From contig DATJUX010000003.1 of assembly GCA_035502095.1 (NCBI GenBank), forward strand, positions 1-64,000: 64,000 nt of DNA. The letters run 5' to 3'. Source of the DNA: JAKANT01 sp035502095. GTDB taxonomy: Bacteria > Pseudomonadota > Gammaproteobacteria > Burkholderiales > Burkholderiaceae_F. Below the pieces are notes generated by a model. That model was given only the letters and a program-made list of their open reading frames with translations, did no database searches and was not told the DNA's origin. A program made the translations under genes and the position numbers. Every line of letters begins with the position of its first letter. Positions within the stretch are counted from its first letter, which is position 1. Of this stretch, positions 50,026-58,731 are shown one piece after another.

Positions 50026-51885
50026 TCATCGAGACGCAGCGAACGCGGCATTGACGTCCGCCTTCAACGCTGCTGCCAGCTCGCGGCGCGCGCGGATGAA
50101 CGGCGACGTCTTCGCCTGCTCGCCGAGGTACGCGTCGAGATCGGCGTGCTCGCGCCGCAGGCGCCCGATCAGCGCGAGGAACAGATCGGTCAGCTCCGGA
50201 TCGAAGTGCCTGCCGCGCAGGCGGCCGATCTCGCCCAGCGCCTCGTCGACGCTCCACGCATGCTTGTACGGCCGCACGTGGGTCAGCGCATCGAACACGT
50301 CGGCGAGCGACGCGATGCGTGCGGCGAGCGGAATCATCGTGCCCTTCAGCCGCGCCGGATAGCCGGTGCCGTCGAAGCGCTCGTGATGGTGGCGCGCGAT
50401 CTCCTCGGCGACATACATCTGCGGAATGCCCGAGCGCGCCAGCAGCTCCGCGCCGGCGATCGCGTGCGTCTCCATGATCGCCCGCTCCTGCCGCATCAGC
50501 GGGCCGGGCTTGAGCAGGATGCGGTCGGGCACGGCGAGCTTGCCGATGTCGTGCAGGCGCGCGGCGAGATCGATCAAGAAACAGGTGCGCTCGTCGACGC
50601 CGTATTCGGCCGCCAGGCACGATGACAGGCGGCCGACGCGATAACAGTGTTCGCCGGTCGCATCGTCGTGCAGTTCGGCAGCCACGGACTGCTGCTCGAG
50701 CATCGCGACCTGCGATCGCACCAGATCGCGTTCGCCGAGCTGGACGCGCAACGCCGACTGCGCCTGCTCCAGCACGGCGCCCGGGCGCTCATCCAGCTGG
50801 CGGTCGATACGCTCGAGGTGTTGGGCATGGTGCATCAGCACCTGCGCCTGCAGGCTGTCCTGGTCCAGCCGCTGGATTTCGCGCAGGTAGACGAGCGCGG
50901 CGTCCGGCTGGCCCGCCACGCCATAGCCCTTGATCAGCGCGGCGAGCGCGTCGTGCAGCGTCGCGCGCATGCCGCCGCGCGAGGACTCGAGCGCCCGCTG
51001 CAGGCGCGTCAGGCCCGTATCGACCTGCCCGCCGTAGATTTCGGTCAACCCCTCGGCGATGAATGCCAGCACCTGCGCGCGGCGCGAGCGCGATCGATCG
51101 GCGAAGCGCCGCACCAGCCGCGCGTGTTGCCGCGCGTGCTCGGGCAGGCCCGCCTGCAGCAGCAGGCGCGTGTAGTAGTGCTCGCTGTGCACGCGCGCCA
51201 GCAGCTCGGGCGCGCTCGCGGGCTCGGGATCCGCCTCGATCGCGCACGCGATCGACACCAGCCCCTTGTCGGTTTCGCCCGACTCGAGTGCCGCGTTGGC
51301 GAGATTGCTCAGCGCCAGCTTGCGCGCAGCGCGCAGCGCCGGGTCGTCGCCGGCAAGCGCGATCGCCCGCTCGTAACACGCAACCGCATCGGCGAAGTGC
51401 TGCGAGTACTGGTACGCGATGCCGATGTTCACCCACAGGTCGCATTCCTGCTGCGGATTCGCCGTCTGCCGCGCGAGGTCCAGTGCTTCCGCGTAGACGC
51501 CGATCGCCGCGGGAATATTGTCGGTGTCGGCGAGCAGCACGCCGTGGATCTTCAGCGCCTTGCACAGCCACTCGGCGTCGCCGAGCGCGCGCGCCGTCGC
51601 CACCGCGTCGGCCGCCGGTGCAAGGCCGCCTTCCGGCTTCGCCTCGACCGCATAGTGATGCGTCGCGATGCACAGCAGCGCAACCACGCGTCCGGCGCAG
51701 GCGAGGTCGGCAGGCACGCCCGCCAGCGCTGCGTAGGCAGTGGCGAAGACCTGCGCCGCTGCCTGCGAGGGCGCCGCCCGCTCCATCCGCAACACGGCAC
51801 CGAGCTGGTCCAGCAATTCGGGCGAAGGGTTGGCGGCGAGACGGCGGACGAGTTCGTCCAGAACAGGATTGCCCGATTTCTCCAC
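50026..51885 (-). CDS. HD-GYP phosphodiesterase with TPR-like N-terminal sensor
   Basis: The C-terminal HD-GYP domain (about residues 415-590 of 619) shows the metal-binding ARLHDIGKLAVPDRILLKPG, EIARHHHERFDGTGYPARLK and SLADVFDALTHVRPYKHAWS. The signature is HHERFDGTGYP, close to the classical HHExxDGxGYP. Upstream are helical TPR-like repeats (ECDLWVNIGIAYQYSQHFAD, KLALSNLANAALESGETDKG). I chose the GTG at 51885: the frame opens at 51969, but codons there lose the GC-ending bias. It likely breaks down cyclic di-GMP. It has no membrane segment. Confidence 0.9.
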   Translation of the reverse strand: MEKSGNPVLDELVRRLAANPSPELLDQLGAVLRMERAAPSQAAAQVFATAYAALAGVPADLACAGRVVALLCIATHHYAVEAKPEGGLAPAADAVATARALGDAEWLCKALKIHGVLLADTDNIPAAIGVYAEALDLARQTANPQQECDLWVNIGIAYQYSQHFADAVACYERAIALAGDDPALRAARKLALSNLANAALESGETDKGLVSIACAIEADPEPASAPELLARVHSEHYYTRLLLQAGLPEHARQHARLVRRFADRSRSRRAQVLAFIAEGLTEIYGGQVDTGLTRLQRALESSRGGMRATLHDALAALIKGYGVAGQPDAALVYLREIQRLDQDSLQAQVLMHHAQHLERIDRQLDERPGAVLEQAQSALRVQLGERDLVRSQVAMLEQQSVAAELHDDATGEHCYRVGRLSSCLAAEYGVDERTCFLIDLAARLHDIGKLAVPDRILLKPGPLMRQERAIMETHAIAGAELLARSGIPQMYVAEEIARHHHERFDGTGYPARLKGTMIPLAARIASLADVFDALTHVRPYKHAWSVDEALGEIGRLRGRHFDPELTDLFLALIGRLRREHADLDAYLGEQAKTSPFIRARRELAAALKADVNAAFAASR

Positions 51886-52033
51886 TGCATCGATCCCCGG
51901 GCAATTCTTGCCTTCGAAGACAACTCGTTTTCGTGAGATCCACAGGGTATTGCCCTCGGTAACCTGCAAACGTCGCGTTCATTTGGGACCGCGTCACCGA
52001 TCAGGTTCGTTTCGAGATCTCAGGAGAGGGCAG

Positions 52034-52165
52034 ATGTTGGAATTCGAAGCGCAAGTCGAGTTGGTTGAAATCGGTCGAGAAGAAGAAACGGAAATCGTCG
52101 AACTGTCGTTGGTGGATCTCCAGTACATCGGAGGTGGTGCCGGGAACGCCGCAATCGATTTCTAG
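52034..52165 (+). CDS. 43-residue peptide with an ELSLxDLxxIGGG end
   Basis: A strong ribosome binding site (CAGGAGAGGGCAG) precedes the ATG, and a perfect terminator follows 20 bases after the stop, so the gene is a compact single unit. The N-terminal part is very acidic (EFEAQVELVEIGREEETE). The C-terminal part reads IVELSLVDLQYIGGGAGNAA, close to double-glycine leader ends (LS..EL..I.GG) of exported bacteriocin-like peptides. The core after GGG is only about eight residues, so it is either a very short exported peptide or a small conserved protein of other use. No peptidase-transporter is adjacent. Confidence 0.72.
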   Translation: MLEFEAQVELVEIGREEETEIVELSLVDLQYIGGGAGNAAIDF

Positions 52166-52184
52166 GGTTGCGCGCAGAAAAAAG

Positions 52185-52213
52185 AAACGGGGCCTGGCGG
52201 CCCCGTTTTTTTT
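52185..52213 (+). terminator. Rho-independent terminator of the 43-residue peptide gene
   Basis: ACGGGGCC and GGCCCCGT form a perfect stem with a TGGC loop, extended by A-T pairs, followed by eight T residues (52206-52213). It is among the clearest terminators in the window. The A-run on its left also lets it serve the opposite strand. Confidence 0.92.
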
Positions 52214-52254
52214 CGGGCTCCGATCGGCACGCGGCGTCGCGATTCGTAGATGAC

Positions 52255-53247
52255 CTATTGCGGAACCAGGACCGCGGCGCCTTCGATGCGGCCGCTGCGC
52301 AAATCCGCGAGCGCTTCATTGGCGCGCTCCAGCGGATAAACGGTCGTGCTCACCCGAAGCGGCACGCCGGCCGCAACGCGCAGGAAGTCGGTTGCATCGG
52401 CGCGCGTGAGGTTTGCCACCGAGACGACCTGGCGTTCTTCCCACAACAACCGATAGGGGAACTGCGGGATGTCGCTCATGTGGATGCCGCCGCAGACGAC
52501 CCGACCGCCCTTGCGCGTCGCGCGCAACGCGAGCGGCACCAGAGCGCCGACCGGTGCGAAAAGGATCGCGGCATCCAGCGCAACCGGCGGTGCCTGCTCC
52601 GAGTCGCCCGCCCACGCGGCACCGAGCGAGCGCGCGAAGTCCTGTCCGGTCGTGTCGCCCTTGCGTGTGAACGCGTACACGCGCCGGCCCTGGTGGATCG
52701 CCACCTGCGCGATCAGGTGCGCGGCGGCGCCGAATCCGTACAGCCCCAACTCGCGCGCGTCGTCACCTGCCATGCGCAGCGCGCGCCAGCCGATCAGCCC
52801 GGCGCACATCAACGGCGCAAGATGCACCGCGTCGCCCGCGAGATCGAGCGGCAGGCAATACGCGGCGTCGGCGAGCACATGCGTGGCGAATCCGCCGTCG
52901 CGTCCATGCCCGGTGAAAAGCGGGGTGTCGCAGAGGTTCTCGCGCGCGGTAAGGCAATACGCACAGTGGCCGCACGTGTGCGCGAGCCAGGGGATGCCGA
53001 CGCGCTTGCCGGGCTGCACCGGACCGCGCACGTCTGCGCCGGACGCGTCGACCGTGCCGACGATCTCGTGCCCGGGCACGAGCGGCAGCCGCGGCAGGGC
53101 CAGTTCGCCGTCGACGATGTGGAGATCGGTGCGGCAGACGGCACAAGCCTCGACGCGTACACAAACCTCCCCTGGACCGGGTCGAGGATCGGGGCGCTGC
53201 TCCAGCCGGAGCGGGCGCCCGGGCGCATCGAGCACCATCGCATGCAT
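52255..53247 (-). CDS. Zinc-dependent alcohol dehydrogenase family protein
   Basis: The 330-residue MDR enzyme has the catalytic zinc ligands in ACAVCRTDLH (Cys about 38) and PGHEIVGTV (His-Glu about 60) and a structural zinc lobe CGHCAYCLTARENLC (about residues 92-106). A Rossmann motif (GLYGFGAAAHLIAQVAIHQG) follows. The overall type is the AdhP/alcohol dehydrogenase or 6-hydroxyhexanoate group. The ATG at 53247 is preferred over a TTG one codon upstream. It oxidises alcohols or reduces aldehydes with NAD(P). Confidence 0.92.
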   Translation of the reverse strand: MHAMVLDAPGRPLRLEQRPDPRPGPGEVCVRVEACAVCRTDLHIVDGELALPRLPLVPGHEIVGTVDASGADVRGPVQPGKRVGIPWLAHTCGHCAYCLTARENLCDTPLFTGHGRDGGFATHVLADAAYCLPLDLAGDAVHLAPLMCAGLIGWRALRMAGDDARELGLYGFGAAAHLIAQVAIHQGRRVYAFTRKGDTTGQDFARSLGAAWAGDSEQAPPVALDAAILFAPVGALVPLALRATRKGGRVVCGGIHMSDIPQFPYRLLWEERQVVSVANLTRADATDFLRVAAGVPLRVSTTVYPLERANEALADLRSGRIEGAAVLVPQ

Positions 53248-53319
53248 CAAGGCACTCCGGCGGACCGCGCGAGCGACGAAGCCTTTCCGGCCGCGCCCGA
53301 GCGGCGGATCGCCGCCAGT

Positions 53320-53514
53320 CTAGGCCGGCTCACGCGGGCACGTAGCGAAGCCGAACAGGCGGTACGCTGGGCAGAAGCTGAGCAGTCCAGTCGCAAGCGG
53401 AACGACGCCGATATAGCCCCATGCGCCTACGGTGCCGCGGGCGGCGAGCGCGATCAGCAACAGTCCGATCAGGACGCGCACGACCCGATCGACGGTGCCG
53501 ACGTTTGCTTTCAT
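53320..53514 (-). CDS. DUF2892 inner-membrane protein
   Basis: This 64-residue protein has the complete DUF2892 pattern: MKANVGTVDRVVRVLIGLLL, GAWGYIGVVPLATGLLSFCP and AYRLFGFATCP. There are two membrane helices and two Cys in conserved places. The ATG at 53514 fits the family start; the frame opens four codons earlier. Family members are often near sulfur or metal genes; here it is isolated between an alcohol dehydrogenase and a small-protein pair. Confidence 0.9.
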   Translation of the reverse strand: MKANVGTVDRVVRVLIGLLLIALAARGTVGAWGYIGVVPLATGLLSFCPAYRLFGFATCPREPA

Positions 53515-53641
53515 GGCATGACCCATTGCGGAGTCGAAGGTTGCAAGGACGTCGGCCTGCCGGCCGACGCGAGACGTTGATCCCGATCAGGTTGCATCGC
53601 CACGCGCGGCCCTCCTTCGTTTGAAGGACGACACGCGAACC

Positions 53642-53656
53642 GATTACGGTTGAAAT
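53642..53656 (+). promoter_or_regulatory. Copy of the recurrent GTTRCNNNTGAAAY motif
   Basis: The plus strand reads GATTACGGTTGAAAT. It lies 85 bases before the ATG of the 62-residue gene. A degenerate copy (CTTGTCGCTGAAAT, 54163-54176) lies 84 bases before its tandem paralogue. Confidence 0.45.
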
Positions 53657-53741
53657 AGGTCCACGACGGTGCGACACGCTGGCGACATTGCGCGCGCCCA
53701 GACTCCCCGCCAAGCAACCTGCACGCAATCGGAGCACGACG

Positions 53742-53930
53742 ATGAAACCCTCGAAGTCCATCCTCGACGAGTCGTTCACGTACGTTCCCTCGACCACCAC
53801 GGACGTCGGCGCAACGTGGCGCCGCTTCGGCTGGCGGCCGGTCACGGACGAAGAGCGGCGCCGCCGCGACAGGGCGCCGGACATCAACCCGGGCAAGCCG
53901 GCCGTCGAATTGAAGCTGGTCGCAGCCTAG
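53742..53930 (+). CDS. Small conserved protein, 62 residues (tandem copy 1)
   Basis: The product begins MKPSKSILDESFTYVPSTTT, then GATWRRFGWRPVTDEERRRR and ends AVELKLVAA. A paralogue, nearly identical in its first 40 residues, is 330 bases downstream. The conserved TWRRFGWRP-T-DEER block suggests a short helix after an extended start. GGAGCACGACG precedes the ATG. I recall similar short proteins in Burkholderiales but no known function. It has no signal peptide or membrane segment and is soluble and basic. Confidence 0.72.
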   Translation: MKPSKSILDESFTYVPSTTTDVGATWRRFGWRPVTDEERRRRDRAPDINPGKPAVELKLVAA

Positions 53931-54260
53931 ACCACCCCCGAGCCTCGATCGTCGTGCACGCACGCCCGCCGCGACGATCGCACGCCAGATTGACGCAACC
54001 GGCGCGAGAACGCCCCGCCGCCGCGCCGTGCATCGCGGCCGCGCGGCCTTTCGTCGACCCGGAAAACCGTCTTGCACGAGCGCACACGAAGTGTTGTTGC
54101 CGATTGGCCTTGCGTCGCAGCGGCGCAGCCTTTCGTCGAATGTAGGGCGGCGCTCCGACTGGCTTGTCGCTGAAATACCCGGCAGCGCAGGAGTGCCGCG
54201 GCCGATGCCGCAAGCACGCAACTCGAGCACCATATCTGCGCGGCAATCGGAGGTACGACG
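53931..54260. other. Spacer between the two tandem small genes
   Basis: This gap holds two short near-repeats (GCGGCCTTTCGTCGA around 54040-54055 and GCAGCCTTTCGTCGAA around 54126-54141), a degenerate motif copy at 54163-54176, and the GCAATCGGAG ribosome-site region also found before the first copy. It looks like decayed duplicate sequence. No further gene is seen. Confidence 0.45.
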
Positions 54261-54452
54261 ATGAAACCCTCGAAGTCCATCCTCGACGAGTCGTTCGCCT
54301 ATGTTCCTTCGACGACCACGGATGTCTGCGCGACATGGCGGCGATTCGGCTGGCGGCCGATCACGGACGAGGAAAGGCGCCTGCGCCGGGGCGTGTCGGT
54401 CGATGACCCGGCCCAGCCGGCCGCCGAGCTCAAGCTGTCGCTGGTGGCGTAG
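54261..54452 (+). CDS. Small conserved protein, 63 residues (tandem copy 2)
   Basis: The product begins MKPSKSILDESFAYVPSTTT, then CATWRRFGWRPITDEERRLR and ends AAELKLSLVA. Compared with copy 1 the start is nearly unchanged while the tail has diverged. The upstream 20 bases (GCAATCGGAGGTACGACG) match those of copy 1. It converges on an MFS gene 26 bases away. Function unknown. Confidence 0.72.
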   Translation: MKPSKSILDESFAYVPSTTTDVCATWRRFGWRPITDEERRLRRGVSVDDPAQPAAELKLSLVA

Positions 54453-54478
54453 CGGCGCGGCCGCGGCGGGTCGGCTGC

Positions 54479-55969
54479 TCATGCGCCGCGCGCTTGCGCG
54501 CGGGATCCTGCGACGCCTCTGCGTCCGAGCGCCAGCGCCACGATGAGTGCCGTCGCGCCTGCGACAACCGCCGATATCCATGCGCTGACCTGCAAACCCG
54601 CGACGAAGGCGTCGCGCGCAACGGCGAGCAACACCGCTGCGACGGCGCCGTCCACATGTTGCGCCACCGACACGGCGGCGCCGAGCGTGCCGCGGGCCGA
54701 TTCGAATGCGTCGGGCGCGAGGCCCGGCAGCGGGGCATCGGCGAGGGCGCCGCGATAGATCGCGGTGCCGACGCTGCCCAGGATCGCGATGCCGAGCGCG
54801 CCGCCGAACTCCGAACCGGTCTCCGAAAGCGCGGACGCGGCGCCCGCTTTCTCGGGCGGCGCGCAGCCGACGATCTGATCGGTCGCCAGCGTGAAGACGG
54901 GCGCCAGCCCGAGCGAATAGACGACGAATGCCAGCACGAGTTGCACGACATTCGAACGGGCATCGATCTGCGCCAGCAAGCCGAAGCCGACGGCGGCGAC
55001 GATGAGCCCGCCCGCCATCACGTAGCCCGGCTTGATGCGACGCGCGAGCAGCGAGGTCCCGATCGACCCGACGATGAACGCCACGGCGAACGGCAGGCTC
55101 CATAAACCCGCTTCCATCGGACGGAAGCCGAGCACGAGTTGCATGTACTGCGCGACGAAGACGAACGTGCCGAACGCGACGAACGTCGCAAGCGCGTACG
55201 CGGCAAGCGCTGCCCTGAAGGCCGGGCCACGAAACAGGCGCAGATCGACCATCGGATCGTCGAGCCCCTTCTGCCGGCGCAGGAACACGCTTCCGAGCGC
55301 CACGCCGGCCCCGATGGCTGCCATTGGCACCCAGGCCAGTCCGCCTTCGGCCAGGCGCTTGATGCCGTAGATCGTCGCCAGCACGGCCGCAAGCGAAAGC
55401 GCCGCACTCAGCGGATCGAGCCGCCCGGCAGCGGGAGCGCGGAATTCCGGCAGCAGCAACGGCCCGAGCACGAGCAGCAACACCATCACCGGAACCGACA
55501 CCAGGAATACCGAGCCCCACCAGAAATGCTGGAGCAGCACGCCGCCCAGCACCGGGCCGATCGCGGCGCCGGCCGAATAGCTCGCGATCCAGATGCCGAT
55601 CGCGACACGGCGCTGCTGCGCGTCGTGAAACATGTTGCGGATCAGCGAGAGCGTCGACGGGGCGAGCGTCGCGCCGGCGACACCGAGGATCGCGCGCATC
55701 GCGATCAGCATGGCGGCGCTGGTGGAGAACGCGGCGAGCACCGAGGCGATGCCGAAGGCCGCGGCGCCCAGCAGTAAGAGGCGCCGCCGCCCGATCCGGT
55801 CGCCGAGCGTTCCCATCGTGATCAGCAGGCCGGCGACGCTGAAGCCGTAGATGTCGACGATCCACAGCAGTTGGGTGGAACTCGGCTTCAGGCCGGCACT
55901 GAGCGACGGCACCGCGAGATTCAGCACGGTGAGGTCCATCGAGTAGAGCATGCACGGCAGCGCGAGCAC
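54479..55969 (-). CDS. MFS multidrug transporter, EmrB/QacA (DHA2) type
   Basis: The 496-residue protein has about fourteen hydrophobic segments and DHA2 marks: SMDLTVLNLAVPSLSAGLKP at the start (motif D1), WIVDIYGFSVAGLLITMGTL then GDRIGRRRLLLLG (motif A, about residues 57-68) and GIWIASYSAGAAIGPVLGG (motif C). It starts at the GTG at 55969; a stop 17 codons earlier rules out a longer form. It is a proton-driven drug or metabolite exporter and is the last gene of the sigma-factor/DGPF/ABC series. Confidence 0.9.
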   Translation of the reverse strand: MLALPCMLYSMDLTVLNLAVPSLSAGLKPSSTQLLWIVDIYGFSVAGLLITMGTLGDRIGRRRLLLLGAAAFGIASVLAAFSTSAAMLIAMRAILGVAGATLAPSTLSLIRNMFHDAQQRRVAIGIWIASYSAGAAIGPVLGGVLLQHFWWGSVFLVSVPVMVLLLVLGPLLLPEFRAPAAGRLDPLSAALSLAAVLATIYGIKRLAEGGLAWVPMAAIGAGVALGSVFLRRQKGLDDPMVDLRLFRGPAFRAALAAYALATFVAFGTFVFVAQYMQLVLGFRPMEAGLWSLPFAVAFIVGSIGTSLLARRIKPGYVMAGGLIVAAVGFGLLAQIDARSNVVQLVLAFVVYSLGLAPVFTLATDQIVGCAPPEKAGAASALSETGSEFGGALGIAILGSVGTAIYRGALADAPLPGLAPDAFESARGTLGAAVSVAQHVDGAVAAVLLAVARDAFVAGLQVSAWISAVVAGATALIVALALGRRGVAGSRAQARGA

Positions 55970-56026
55970 GCCAAGGGCCGGTCCACTCGCGCCGCCCGGC
56001 GCGTGGCGAGGGGGCGTTCACGGAGC

Positions 56027-56811
56027 TCAGGTCTTCAGCCGGTAACCCGTGCGGAAGATCCAGTAGACGGCCACCAGCCCCGCGGCGAGGAAACCCAGCG
56101 TCATCGCCAGGCTCACGCCGACCTCGACATCGGCGCTGCCGTAGAAGCTCCAGCGGAACCCGCTGATGAGGTACACGGCGGGGTTGAACAGGCTGAACGT
56201 ACGCCAGGCGTCGGGCAGCATGTCGATCGAATAGAACGCGCCGCCGAGAAACGTGAGCGGCGTCACGACCAGCATCGGAATGAACTGCAGCTGCTCGAAG
56301 CCCTTGGCCCAGATGCCGATGATGAAGCCGAGCAGGCTGAAGGTCGTCGCGGTGAGCACCAGGAACGCGAGCATCGACAGGGGGTGCAGGATGCGCACCG
56401 GCACGAAGAACGTCGCCGTGCCGAGGATCACGAGCCCCAGGATCACCGACTTCGTCGCGGCCGCGCCGACGTACCCCAGCACCATCTCGAGCGGCGAAAC
56501 CGGCGCCGACAGCACCTCGTAGATGGTGCCGGTGAAGCGCGGCAGATAGATGCCGAACGACGCGTTCGACAGGCTCTCGGTGAAGAGCGACAGCATGACG
56601 AGGCCCGGCACGATGAACGCGCCGTACTGCACGCCGCCCACCTCGCTCATGCGCGAGCCGATCGCGGAGCCGAAGACCACGAAATACAGCGCGGTCGTGA
56701 TGACCGGCGTGACCAGGCTCTGCCACAGCGTGCGCGCGGCGCGTGCCATCTCGAAACGATAGATCGCCAGCACGCCGTAGCGGTTGAACGCGGCGACTTG
56801 CGGATCCCGCT

Positions 56812-56815
<4 letters not shown>
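56027..56815 (-). CDS. ABC-2 type exporter permease
   Basis: The 262-residue permease has six membrane helices of the ABC-2 type with LWQSLVTPVITTALYFVVFG in the first and LVVTPLTFLGGAFYSIDMLP (about residues 175-194), the latter the conserved ABC-2 region. The ATG at 56815 overlaps the ATPase stop (ATGA), so the two form one exporter. The substrate is unknown; DrrAB-like and NodIJ-like exporters share this plan. Confidence 0.92.
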
Positions 56816-57759
<944 letters not shown>

Positions 57760-57763
57760 GCGG

Positions 57764-58096
57764 TCAGGCCGCCAGTTCGCGCACCGGGCGAACTTCGACG
57801 CTGCCGACGCGTGCCGGCGGAATGCGCGCCGCGATCTGCAGCGCGTCGTCCAGGTCGCGGGCATCGATGAGATAGAACCCGGCGAGCTGCTCCTTGGTCT
57901 CGGCGAACGGCCCGTCGGTGGTCGAGACCTTGCCGTTGCGCACGCGCACCGTGGTCGCGGTGTGCACGGGATGCAGCGCCTCCGCGGCGACGATCCGTCC
58001 GCTCTTGTGCAGCGGCTGGCTGAACGCGCGGCACTCGCTGTCCGCGATCGACCCGAGCGTGCTTTCCTGCATGTAGACGAGACAGAGGTATTTCAT
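57764..58096 (-). CDS. DGPF/YciI-family protein, copy 2
   Basis: The 110-residue protein opens MKYLCLVYMQESTLG and has the DGPF core VSTTDGPFAETKEQLAGFYL then IDARDLDDALQIAARIPPA. The frame extends ten codons further, but the ATG at 58096 starts the fold. It lies between a second DGPF gene and the ABC ATPase. DGPF proteins are commonly encoded next to ECF sigma factors with C-terminal extensions and are proposed to work with them. Biochemical role unknown. Confidence 0.93.
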   Translation of the reverse strand: MKYLCLVYMQESTLGSIADSECRAFSQPLHKSGRIVAAEALHPVHTATTVRVRNGKVSTTDGPFAETKEQLAGFYLIDARDLDDALQIAARIPPARVGSVEVRPVRELAA

Positions 58097-58124
58097 CGGA
58101 GGTCCTTCACGCGGTCCAACATAC

Positions 58125-58190
58125 ACCCGTCATCTCCCTCCCCTGCGAAGCGGGGAGGGTCGGGGTGGGGGCGAACAGGCGAGGCGGCAG
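58125..58190. repeat. Dispersed GC-rich intergenic repeat (CCCTCCCC family), short copy
   Basis: CATCTCCCTCCCCTGCGAAG then CGGGGAGGGTCGGGGTGGGG forms an imperfect inverted repeat of the type at 3339-3421. It fills the gap between the two DGPF genes. Confidence 0.6.
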
Positions 58191-58205
58191 CCTGTAATCA
58201 CCCTC

Positions 58206-58580
58206 TCACCTCAGCCCGAGCACATCGAGCGTGCGTTCGTCCTCGGCGACCGGTCGCAACTCGACACAGCCGATCGCCGCACCCGGGATACGCGCGGCGA
58301 CCTGGATCGCCTCGTTCAGGTCGCGCGCTTCGATGACGAAGTAGCCGCCGAGTTGCTCCTTGGTCTCGACGTAAGGGCCGTCGGTCACGGCAACACTGCC
58401 CTGCCGCACCCGGATCGTCGTGGCGGTGTTCGCGGGCAGCAGCCGGTGGCAGGCGACGAAGTGCCCGCTGCCGCGGATCTCCTGCGTGAACGCGCGATAG
58501 TCCTCGAAGTGCTGCGCCGCGAACGCGGGAGGCATGGTTTCCATCACGTTCTCGGCGCAGATGAGGCAGAGGTACTTCAT
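58206..58580 (-). CDS. DGPF/YciI-family protein, copy 1
   Basis: The 124-residue protein opens MKYLCLICAENVMETMPPAF and has VAVTDGPYVETKEQLGGYFV then IEARDLNEAIQVAARIPGA, the DGPF motif with Tyr for Phe. It ends with a short AEDERTLDVLGLR tail. It lies directly downstream of the sigma-factor gene, separated by a dispersed repeat. The two DGPF copies are clear paralogues and may form a heteromer. Confidence 0.93.
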   Translation of the reverse strand: MKYLCLICAENVMETMPPAFAAQHFEDYRAFTQEIRGSGHFVACHRLLPANTATTIRVRQGSVAVTDGPYVETKEQLGGYFVIEARDLNEAIQVAARIPGAAIGCVELRPVAEDERTLDVLGLR

Positions 58581-58597
58581 CGGTGCTCCTTCCGCGA

Positions 58598-58695
58598 CTT
58601 GTCATTCCGGGCCGGCGGCGCGGAACCTCGACCCTTGCATCGGCGAGATCCCTCCCCTTCGGGTCGAGATGACACACGTCGTCCCTCCCCTTCGG
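58598..58695. repeat. Dispersed GTCATNCCG-type intergenic repeat
   Basis: TTGTCATTCCGGGCCGGCGG at one end and GGGTCGAGATGACACACGTC towards the other form the inverted ends of the family, with GAGATCCCTCCCCTTCGGG inside. It lies between the sigma-factor and first DGPF genes. Confidence 0.6.
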
Positions 58696-58731
58696 GCCTG
58701 ACTGGTCGAACCACGCGCGCCGATTTCGACA

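Noticed and set aside
53511..56726. A minus-strand open frame of over 1000 codons across the MFS and permease genes
   Set aside because: Its translation is Arg/Ala/Gly-rich low-complexity sequence without family features, and it overlaps two well-supported genes in another frame. Long false frames are expected in GC-rich DNA. The same holds for 60511-63543 (+) opposite the second kinase, 27489-30710 (-) opposite the first, and 17064-19535 (-) opposite fhs.
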